In this document: piece after piece, positions 43,972 through 53,997 of the stretch
How positions within the stretch are numbered: position 1 is the first letter of the stretch
How the letters are laid out: each line of letters begins with the position of its first letter
Source of the DNA: Armillaria gallica
Taxonomy: Eukaryota > Basidiomycota > Agaricomycetes > Agaricales > Physalacriaceae
Assembly: GCA_037576215.1 (NCBI GenBank)
Contig: JBANDB010000004.1
Coordinates: forward strand, 2,604,001 to 2,668,000
Length of the DNA: 64,000 nucleotides
Direction of reading: 5' to 3'
Program-made: the position numbers and the translations under genes
The notes under the pieces: model-generated
Told to the model about the DNA's origin: nothing
Databases searched by the model: none
Seen by the model: the letters and a program-made list of their open reading frames with translations, nothing else

Positions 43972-44360
43972 TGTTAGACCTGAGGTCTAATCAAGAGTAA
44001 ATAACAGCTGTATTGCATTTGTACAGTCACCATTAAGTCTCATGATAAAAGAATGTTCTGGACTAAGTCTTTAAGCACTTAGCGAGAATGAATGTGTTTC
44101 AGTATGAATAAACTTTAGCTCAAAGCTAGGGAATATACAGCTTGAGCTACAGTACTTATATACTAAAGTGAGGGGTTTAATAATAAGTGCACCATTGCAA
44201 GAAAGAAGCAGAAATATCACAAGGTGACCAACAGTGACTGTGTCATGATGTCATGGCTCTGTGGAGTTGGGGATCCTAAGGATAAGATAAGATAAGATAA
44301 GATAAGTGCCAAAGATAAGATAAGAGGTGCTTAGGTAAAGAAAATAAATAAATTGTAACA
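43972..44360 (-). repeat. 3' LTR of Gypsy element 4
   Basis: Plus strand TGTTAGACC...AATTGTAACA, 389 bp. Contains the largest GATAAG array in the window (five units at 44276-44306 and two at 44313-44325). Followed on the left strand by the shared polypurine tract. Confidence 0.88.
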
Positions 44361-44520
44361 TTACCCCCTTGTTAAGGCAGGCATCCCAACTGCTGTTATG
44401 GTATGCTCATCAGTTTGAAGGGTGATTTAGTGTCCATTGAAGGATCATCATGGCCTCCCAACTAATACCAGTCTTTGTCATACTTGGAGTTTATTTCCTA
44501 GTATTTGTTGATTAGTGGTA

Positions 44521-45450
44521 TTAGACTCGGAAGTTCTTCCTCACTATACCACCACTCATTAGCTGGACTGAGTGGTTTAACCAGATACAGCCATTCATTT
44601 CATGGGCCATCAGATTTTCTGTCTTTATGTCTGGCATTAATGATGATGGTTGATTGTGGGTGATCTGTGACAACGGCATTGACATGCTCAGCAAGGAACT
44701 CCTCAATGAGCACATCAGCGTCCATATGATCTTCTCATACCCAGCTGTTTGACTCTGGTCCATAGCCTTTCCATTTGACAAAGTAGTCTGTGACTCTCCT
44801 AGGTGGTTCTCCCTGCTTTCCCTGCACTTTACGTTGTCTACTGTCAAGTACCTTTTTGACTTTGTAATGTTCAGTGCCTTCAATTAGATCTGGTGGCAGC
44901 AGTGGTGGTTGTTCTTGGTTTGGGAAGGCAGGTGGGATGTATGGAGTTAGGAGTGCTTCATTGAAGGTTGGATGAATATGCCAATTCGTAGGTAGTTTGA
45001 GGGTGTACACTGAGGCTCCTTTCTTTGCCATGATTATGAATAGGCCCATTTGCTTGTCTGTGAGATTCTTCTTTGGTCATGGGAGGTGAAGGTTGGTTGT
45101 ATTGAGCCAGACCTTGTCTCCTACTTTATATTTGACGGCCAGTCATTTCTTTTTATTGTACTGGGCTTTCATTTGGTCAGCGGCTTTGTCAAGGGATTGT
45201 CTCGCTGTGGCATGAATTTCCTGCATCTTGGAGATGAATGTGGTTGAGGTGGGGGTTCAGAAAGGTGTCTGGGGCTTGGCTCCTGGTAAAACATGGGTGT
45301 TATAGCCATAGTTGACTTCAAAAGGGCTTTTGCCAGTTGCTGAATGGATACAGTTGTGAGCAAAGGTAGCGAGCAATAGCCATTCTGCCCAGTCATCCTG
45401 TAGATGGTTGATGAAGATTCAAAGGTATTTTTCAACCTCTTGGTTGACTC
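44521..45450 (-). pseudogene. Element 4 integrase C-terminus and chromodomain
   Basis: 44735-45049 reads MAKKGASVYTLKLPTNWHIH, EALLTPYIPPAFPNQEQPP and chromodomain HYKVKKVLDSRQRKV ... DYFVKWKGYGPESNSWV, very close to element 1. Upstream frames give the end of the integrase core (LLLATFAHN, KSPFEVNYGYN) with frameshifts. Confidence 0.88.
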
Positions 45451-45452
45451 GT

Positions 45453-46573
45453 TGATGAGCCTCAAGGCTCTGTGTGCTCTGAAATTGCAGACACAACCTA
45501 CAATTTATTGCATATCTCCCTTACACGGCTTTTCATTAAACCAAACATTGCAAGTCCAGCACAGGTTGAATCATATTAAATCTCCCACTCTACATGAACT
45601 TTCACTTCAATATCCATGAGTCATTGTGCCTTCAGGCACATTGATTGCCAATCATTCTGCAGTAAATTAGACACATGTCATTATTCTAGGCCTTTGCATG
45701 TGGACAGAGCCATACAGTCACATGGTTTAACTACATATAGGCTATGCATAGCTACGGATTCTCAAGAGGCCATATGGATAAGCCTTTACAGCTTAGAAAT
45801 ATAGTAGAGATTAGTGAGCCATTAACTGCAGCTGAGTAAGTAGTAAGTAAATTAGTAAACCTTCTGTAGCTTTATTAGGCTACGCAAACTTTTAATAAGT
45901 ATGCACAGTAGAGTAGCACATGGTATAGTGAACTACAGTTACAAATAGTTTGCTATGCTCACAAATCATGTACTGCAGTTATCAAGCCAAGGTAAAAGTT
46001 CACTTACTTAGCAAGTACAACTCTGTAGTATAAAAACTGATGGACAGTAGATAGAGAGGGACAGTTCTCCATAGAGGATACATACACCACACATACCACC
46101 CAATACACGTGAATTAAAGTTAATATCTCTACGTTCTTAAAGAGATATAACACTTTGCAAAGTTTTCTCCAAACTCGCTAGCTACCAAGTGTTAAATAAC
46201 TTGATTCACGTCCTCTCATCCAAAACACAAGCAAGGGTATCATATAAAGACTACCTTGTTTGTCATCCTCCTGTCATAAATTTGCATACCTGAAGACTTC
46301 AAAGGGTAATCCATAGCTAGGATTCCAAACTTTAGTCTCTAACACCAACAGCATACTGTTCCTATAAGTTAGGAACAATACTAATTCGAGTTTCTCTAGA
46401 TAAGCCAGCTCCATCTCTGTGTTTCTCTAAAGAAAGCACGCAAGCATAGGAAAATAGATTCTACTGGAACTGTAGCCAGGATTCCAACCCCACATAGTTC
46501 GCGCCACATCTAGGTCACCCCCACTCAGCATACATCCACATTTATGCATCTCTTCCCTTCCAGGAAAGTTCGC
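45453..46573 (+). repeat. LTR-like element B, 5' part
   Basis: Begins TGATGAGCCTCAAGGCTCTG, sharing the family-A terminus, but the body is otherwise different. TATAAAAA near 46030. Interrupted at 46573 by element C. Confidence 0.7.
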
Positions 46574-47963
46574 TGATGAGCCTCCAGGCTCTGTATGCTC
46601 ATAAATTCGCAGATCTATAATGATCTAGTGACATTCTGCCCCTTCCGAACTTCCATATCAAAGCACAGCCATGATTGTCAGGCACTTTGATCCTGAATCC
46701 TATTACGCAACTCTAATGACAAGCTAGTGAACTATTATAATTTGCTACAGTCAGCAGCAGTCCAAGCCTTACCAAGGCTGTTTACTTTGCACAGTTCATG
46801 GCTTAGTAAATGCACAGAAAGTTTGTGTTGCAGCAGCATTGCACAGTAACTGAAGCTACATGCACAGTTATGCACAGCCATGCACAGTTGCATAGTTCTT
46901 AAAGTTGCACAGCTGCTGACAGATCTCAACTCAGCATTAGTAAGGAAAAGATAAGAATACTCTATTGCACAGTAAATAGTTCACTTGTGTTGCAAATTAA
47001 CAGGGCAAGGACAAATGTAGCTTACATACAAGTAATTCTCAAAGTAGTATAAAAGTAGCTAACTAAAAGTACAAAAAGAGGAGAAGGAGACAAACCCAAG
47101 GGAGTTACTTGCCCACAAGTACACTACCTTACACACCTCCCAGATCCGATACACACACCCGAAGTTATTGCTTCTCTATTGTTCATTAGAGAAATAACAA
47201 TTAGCAACTTTCCCTTTGCTAATACAGTTAGCTATAACTTCGCATGCTTACCTCTGCTCCAAAAACTTCGCTAGGAAACCTTTACTGGTTACCCTTGTGA
47301 AGCATCCTCAACGTTTTAAGTTCGCTTGCATACCTGTGCACTTTAAAGAGCAATCCGCAGCTAGGATTGAAGCCCTTTAGCCACTAACAACCCAGTACTA
47401 CCGTTTCTGAACTTAGGAAACAACACCACTTAACTCTTATAGAGTTAGACACCTTGGGGCATTAGCTACCTTTCTCATAGAAGAGAAAGTTCGCTATCAT
47501 TGCCCTTGTGACTCGACTCAAGATTAGTACTGACTTGCTTGATATTAGGATCATTTAGAGCTACATCTTGCTTGCACAAACTTTATCTTGGACAAAACTT
47601 CGCTCACACCTGGAGCACCAGTACCAGTTAACTCACATAGAGTTCCCCAACCAAATCCGCAGCTAGGATTTCGACACCCACATAGTTCGTGCCGCATCTA
47701 GGTCACCCCTGCTCAGCATACATCCACATTTATGCATCTCTTCCCTTCCAGGAAAGTTCATGTACATACCTTGAGTCTCTGAACAGCCTTCAGAGAATCA
47801 TAACAAAGTGTAGCAAAACATCACTACACCACCAGGAAGCTACAGTCATCGCACGGAGGTGCAAGACTAGACTTGCTAGAACCTGCCTTCAGATTCTGTG
47901 TTTGACTACACTCGCCGTTACAGGTCTTGTGTTTTCTGCCCACAGGAGTCTTTAGGTTCATCA
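46574..47963 (+). repeat. LTR-like element C, solo, nested in element B
   Basis: 1390 bp, TGATGAGCCTCC...AGGTTCATCA, flanked by TCGC at 46570-46573 and 47964-47967 (4 bp duplication). TATAAAAG near 47047. Shares ~85 bp (47672-47756) with B (46487-46571) and its last ~206 bp with 49682-49887. Confidence 0.8.
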
Positions 47964-47967
47964 TCGC

Positions 47968-49887
47968 ATTGAAGAGACTCTGTGCACGCAGGCTAGAAAT
48001 GCAACAGCGTCAAAGACACTGATCACATCCACACCCAACACTACACACACAAACCCTCAAAGTTCTTGGGAGGATATTATGCGATAGAAGCAGATTGAAG
48101 CAATACAACTAAACTCTCAGAATATATGATACACACATATAGCAATAGCACTCATAGGGTATCTAGATCTCTCTAAGTCCAAAGGCTTTTAATAACAAGA
48201 GGGGTGACAGATGTCACCAGGCCTCAAGGCAAGGTGTACTACAATACACAACACATCGCCACACACCAACAAAACCCTCAATAAGCCTCATGCGCGACAC
48301 ACCCAGGTGACCACAAGCAACTTAAACACACCCTAAACACAACTCAAAGCTTGTGCTCTAAGCAGAAACCCTTCACAAAATGTCCACTCAAGCCACAGGA
48401 TTTGAACCCACGCACTCAAGCTTCCAAACCGATCGTAGACCCACAGGGTTTGAACCTCTGCCACCTGTAGTGCCGCACGTTGACAGAAGGCCTCTGTACG
48501 AACACTAATCAGACCAAAGGGTTTGAACCTCTGCCACCTGTAGTATCTTGCACACCAAGAAACACTGTCCGACAAGCCAAAGGGTTTGAACCTCTGCCAC
48601 TTGCGGAATGGTATACCCAACTAAGCGCATGCTAATCAGACCAAAGGGTTTGAACCTCTGCCGCCTGTAGCACCGTGCATCACAAGAAACCCTCAAAACT
48701 CAAGAGCATGTCTGCAATGACACAATATCTCTTATTCTCAGGGTAGAGCGCAGTCAACCAATCACTCAAACCGTACACAAGTCCCCCACTAAGCTTTCTA
48801 TGCCTCGTGCATTATTCAAGTCACTCAAATGTTATCAATAAAAGGTATATTCTCTCGCTTGAGGCTACAAACTAAACCCGAAGCTAGAGCACTAAGCTAG
48901 AGGCTTGCGCACTCCTACAACGGGGGTCTGAAACTTGTACACTATTACTACACTACGGTATTTATACTATGCGCTCTACATATTAATACAACCTTGAATA
49001 GTAACTCTTGGCTGGCAGAACTTCCTCTCCTGGGTCCTGTGCATGTTGCCATAATCACGCCATTGCTTGGCGCTTACTCAGAGCTCCAGCTCAGGGCCAG
49101 ATCCTGGGTCTCTCAGCTGTGCGACATCGGTTAGCTGCACTATACACACATACTGACATCGCCTAGTATCTCCTTGGAGTTGTGGCCTAGAGTGCAACTC
49201 ATCTTTATGGTAATAATATCTTCTAGTGATTTCCATGGTCTTCTAAGACCACTGGCTTTCAGTCTAGGCCTCACGTGCATCAGCCGAAGTCAGAGACATC
49301 GGTCTAACTTCAATTCTGCACATTCTGAGGTCTAGAGCGCTAGCTCCTGGCATGGCAGTGCCTTGTGTATCATAGATCAAGGTTGCACGAAGTATCAATT
49401 ATCTCCTGAGCTTCACTGGTTCTATTCTTAGTGTGCATCTTCTGTGCATTGTCAGCGTATTCAGTGTCAAGTGCTGGGGCTTTAGACTTAGCGTGACCCT
49501 TTTAGTATCACTCTACAGTTAAGCCATGTGCTCCACCAGACATCACTCAAGGTATTGCATTGCCTGCACTTAGGACATTGTGCTCTAAGGTATATCTCAT
49601 TTCCTCAGTAGCTAGCTTTTATAAAATGTATGTATTGATACATTTCACGAAATTACATGTGTGAACGCTTTTCAAGCGTGTCAGCATACATACCTTGAGC
49701 CTCTGAACAGCCTTCAGAGAATCATAACAAAGTGTAGCAACATGTCACTACACCACCAGGAAGCTACAGTCATCACACGGAGGTGCAAGACTAGACTCGC
49801 TAGAACCTGCCTTCAGATTCTGTGTTTGGTTACACTCACCATTACAGGTCTTGTGTTTTCTGCCTGCAGGAGTATCTAGGTTCATCA
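47968..49887 (+). repeat. LTR-like element B, 3' part, with further unassigned insert
   Basis: Ends AGGTTCATCA at 49887 like element C, with 49682-49887 nearly identical to C's end. The 47968-49681 stretch is not in C; a minus-strand TATA-like TATAAATACC near 48960 hints at another LTR inside it. Assignment to B is inference. Confidence 0.5.
48393..48669 (-). repeat. Tandem array with tRNA-like B-box cores
   Basis: Five copies of a GGTTCAAACCC/GGTTCAAATCC core (minus strand), four preceded by GGTGGCAGA-like bases, spaced roughly 60-80 bp. The core matches the pol III B box and tRNA T-loop. One unit also has GCTTAGTTGGG upstream, an A-box-like motif. No full cloverleaf could be drawn. Confidence 0.55.
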
Positions 49888-50473
49888 ACGGTGGATGGGT
49901 AACAACCAGACAATCAAATAATAATGTGCTTGCACTTGGAGCAATGCCACTGAACTTACAACCACAGTTATGGGGGCCAGGACCATACATGTACAGTCCG
50001 CCTCCAAACTTCATGGGAACACCTGTGATATACCAACCACAAAATTGGCAAATGGGAGGATACCCATACCCTCCACATTGGCCACCATATGACATGATGG
50101 CTATGCCACCAGAACTAGATCCAGGGAGGAAGATGAGAAGTATAGAATCAGTGGGTATCTCAGCGGTGATGGAGAAAGGAACAACACGTCAATACAGCTC
50201 AGAAAGGTTGAGAACATCCAGACCTTTGATAGCAAGGATAGGATGAATGCAGTCGCTGCACAGGCAGGGAACTACAGCGTGGGACACAGCGAAGGAGTGC
50301 AAAAAGGGCAAGAAAAAGGTGATGAAGGAGGATATGGACTGCCTGGAAGAAGAAGACAGGAGGGAAAGAGAGGAAGAGTACCAATGGTACTTAAGGTTCC
50401 AGGAACAAGAAATTGTGAGAGAACCTGTCCTGAGAGAGGTTCACCAGATTGCAGAACATGAAGAGGAGCATTG
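49888..50473 (+). pseudogene. Gag-like region, first part
   Basis: Follows the LTR-like end at 49887. First a Pro/Gln/Tyr-rich frame (GPGPYMYSPPPNFMGTPVIY, to 50246), then a highly charged, coiled-coil-like frame (50247-50473) with EEEDRREREEEYQWYLRFQE. Frames do not join. No known enzyme domain. Likely the N-terminal part of a retroelement structural protein. Confidence 0.45.
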
Positions 50474-50693
50474 ATAATGAGACCTGGAAACATGAGTTGA
50501 TCACCTGGAATGGCTACTGGAATCATCCAATGCATGGAATAAGTGACTCAAGGAGGAGCTAAACCAGATGAGAGGTACCAAGAGACCCTCTTCCAGGATG
50601 AAGGAGGAGAAGAGCTCACACAAACAACAAAAGACCCCTCAACCCAACCTGAAGAGTTGATTATCAGATGCTCGGACCCCTAGAGGACCACAA

Positions 50694-51818
50694 ATGGTGG
50701 GTAGTGGCTCTGCGTCAGGATACTTCTCAGACGACATAATGAACCACCTGAAAGGGAGCAAGAATAGGGACTATCCAGGGAAGACACTGTCAAAAAAAGT
50801 CACTGAGTCATCAAGAAGAATGGTCATGCTCATACCACATTGGGTAGGTGAAGCAGGAGCATACTCGCCCATGCTGAGCCAGGACTCAAGAGTACACAGG
50901 GCGGAAATACCAGAGACACCCAATGTGCAGGAATGGGTGGCAGAACTGATGGCTGGGATGGGTCTTAGACCTATCCACCTGGACAAGAGACCACCTCCAG
51001 TGGTGCAGTCACCTTGGTACTCAGACTCAGACGACAATTACGAGAAAGAAGAGGAAGAACTGAAGTACCTGCGCATCCATCAGAACAACCCAGTCCTGGC
51101 AAGTGCATCACAACATAAGAAGGATGAGTGAACCCATTGGCTCGCTATCAAGAAGAAAAAACATGAGAAGAAAGTGAGAGACAAGGCTGTAACTCACTAC
51201 TACCAGGTACTGGCAGCATGGGAGAAGCAGCCAGGTAAGATACCCCCTTGGGTGGAGACAGTAGAGATTGATGGGCACAAGGAAAGGGATAACACATTCT
51301 GGGGAATGTATGGGCCAGGATTTGTGTACCTTGAATGCTACAATATCATGCTAGTCAATAATGAGGCAGTAGATGCGGCATGAATCCTTGATCAAGGACA
51401 ATCCTACTGACTCCCCATAGGGATGTCACAATGGTCTAACCCCCATGGGTTTCCGATGATGCCTAAAGAAGCATGTCAGATGGTGGGAGAAGTACATGGC
51501 CATCATCCACAATGGAAAGACAGTCTCTGCCTTTTGGGAGAACTCCATCATATTGCATCACTGGTACAATTAACCCACCAAGATCTCATTATGCAAACAT
51601 TGGTCGAACAATTTGCTGGGGATTGGGCAGACATCTCCACCCAATACCAGCAGTTGGAACCCCCTCCATTCATCCTACTTGCACCAGAGAATACCATGAC
51701 TAATACCAAGGGTACTAATTGTGGGGCTGGACTAGTGCACCCAGTCAATGGGACCTTGGATGATTGGTGCCAATATGCCATGCATCACTTCAGACCAGGT
51801 GGCAGAAGCACCCCATAG
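50694..51818 (+). pseudogene. Gag-like protein of an unclassified LTR element, TGA-interrupted
   Basis: A single register from 50694 to 51818 broken by three TGAs (51129, 51381, 51408). It contains NVQEWVAELMAGMGLRPIHL, an acidic SDSDDNYEKEEEELKYLRI, KIPPWVETVEIDGHKERDN and WGMYGPGFVYLECYNIML. I do not recognise the family with certainty; it resembles decayed structural proteins seen between fungal LTRs. No pol domain follows, so the element may be non-autonomous. Confidence 0.45.
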
Positions 51819-52802
51819 GCATCAGAATGGACACCATCAGCCACATCAGTTACCCACACATGTGGGGGTACCTCCTGTCTCTGATACTGGGACTCATAAC
51901 TGAGTGCAATGGTGTCTGGGCTCGATTCTTCCGATACTTTGCTGGGATTGTTGCATGTCCCCAGTGGTATACACTTCATCAGGAGAAGCTGAACTCTGAT
52001 GCGACCCATCCCACTATCGAGGTGTCCTCACTCGGAGAATCATTCTTCCGTTTAGAATGGGATGCACATGCCATTGACCTCAATGAAGATGATGTTAAAT
52101 GACACCTGGCCAGTAATGGGGTGTCGCAAACAATGATTGATGCAGCATATCCATATGGCATCACCTTTATCGACTTTGAGCTCTCCTCAGGATCAGCAAA
52201 TTCAAAATATTATTCCTTTGTCAACATGGAATGACACCGACTGCTTGAGATATATAGAGTACCCACCATCCCAGAGGAGTATGCTGGATGGTGGGTTCCC
52301 AGCAGGTCTGGCTTGGACTGAATTTGTGTGCTGACCCATGTATCTGAGTACAACTCCTCATTGTAATGTGTTTGCCTCACTGATGAAATAAAGGCAGAAC
52401 ACTTTCGCAATATCAGATCGGGCCCCAGTTGTCTGCCTAATCACTGGTATCACTTTGGAGAACATTATGTGTACACCTGGCTGACCAAGCACCCTCCACC
52501 TGGGAGCACAACTACACTTCCCTCACCCCATTTGTCACAGTATGATGATGAGAAGCCTCTCCCACTCAACGGGTTGCAACCTGAAGACCCATTTGCGCCA
52601 ATGGCCAGTCTCAATGATCCATTCACAGTGGGAATCATGGATGATACACTCATGGGGGATGCAACTGATGGTACTACCACTATTGATGCCAACGAACCAT
52701 TGATCAACCCACTCAATGATGATGGGTTTTCTTCTGTTCATGGGCATTAGCTGTCATGATCACTTTGTGGATTTCCTGGAGGCAATCCCAATAGGGGGCA
52801 TG
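51819..52802 (+). other. Decayed continuation of the gag-like region
   Basis: Broken open frames without recognisable domains lead up to the purine tract at 52803. Confidence 0.4.
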
Positions 52803-52838
52803 TAAGGGGTAATGACCTCATATCCCGCATGAGGTCAT
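52803..52838 (+). promoter_or_regulatory. Possible polypurine tract and LTR start with terminal hairpin
   Basis: TAAGGGGTAA followed by TGACCTCATATCCCGC. ATGACCTCAT (52812-52821) and ATGAGGTCAT (52829-52838) form a perfect 10 bp stem. The layout mimics PPT plus LTR start. The partner LTR is not visible. Confidence 0.4.
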
Positions 52839-53997
52839 GTCTCCTTATCAATGATTTATTGTATTATCTTATCGCATTCTATTTGTAATACAATATATTT
52901 AGCTTACTTTCCATGGTAGAACTAAGTAGTCTTTTTACCACCACTGCTTGTACACACAGTATATCACCAATATACTCTGGTCATCACTACTCATGTGTAT
53001 GGAGCTAAGGAGGTATTTTTACAACTACTTTATCAGGTGGTGTCTCTGATAAAAATGCTGAACTGGGCCTTGTTCATATATGTAATGTACACAATACCTG
53101 TTTTTATTTTACTCTACTGTGCCTGATCAGGAAATGGGTCATGCATGGTAACAGGTCAAACACTCATATCTTGACAACAATGGCACTTTTTGGTGAGTGG
53201 TTTTTTTCAGGTCAGAGATTGAGTCATTTAACATATATGTACATGAGCTTTAGCTGTGTCATTCTGAATTTCTCTCTCAGTAAATATTTCATCCTGGAAT
53301 AATATGAAATTGTCAGCCATTTCATGAAAATAGGTAAGGTTTTCACTCCTCATCACAGTCATAGGCTTCTACTACATAATTAGAGATCCCAGCTAACTTT
53401 TGGAAGCCTCTGGTGAGGATGAGACCATAGCAACAAGAAGGGCTTCCTTGAAACTATCTAAATACCGGCAAAATACCCATTGACCTGTTTCCATGCTTTT
53501 GAGGCCATCACTCAGGGGAAAATTCATAGCATAGGATGCCTCCTATCCAACGGACTCAAGACTTCATAAAATAATAGAATACATACTTTTCTTGTTATAA
53601 GCAGTGACTAACATAGAATAATTGCAACATTCAATTTTTCATACTTAAAACAGACCAGGTCGGCCCGTTTCCAGGTCACGCACAGTATATCTATCCCAGG
53701 AAAGGCATGAGCAATATTTTCGTGAAATCGTCACCCGATTTGGCCATGTCACAGTCAATCACGTGATATTCATTTATTATGGGTGACGTCTACATTATAA
53801 GCCCTTAGCAAGGCTCGAAACGCATGGCAACGTAAGCCTTATACCCCCGTATCAAACCCAAAGGCAAGCAACTAAAGTGCTAGGATGTCTGGAATCGGAA
53901 TTTTTCGGTAAGAAAAATTGTCCACAACATGGACTCTTGAGCTGATTTATTCAATGAAGAGGTTAAATAATGGGTGATACCCAGGCACCTATCTATA
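52839..53997. other. Unassigned AT-rich spacer
   Basis: Could include the LTR begun at 52813. No coding or RNA feature recognised. Confidence 0.4.

Larger units (their letters stand above)
43972..45452 (-). mobile_element. Ty3/Gypsy element 4, 3' fragment
   Basis: 3' LTR (43972-44360), polypurine tract, chromodomain and integrase C-terminal part of an element close to element 1, cut at 45452 by LTR-like element B. Confidence 0.88.

Noticed and set aside
48393..48669. Genuine tRNA genes
   Set aside because: Only B-box/T-arm-like cores are visible; no acceptor stem or full cloverleaf could be drawn.
48333..48696. Minus-strand frames repeating WQRFKPFG or VAEVQTLW
   Set aside because: Produced by translating the tandem B-box-like repeat in different frames; not a protein repeat.
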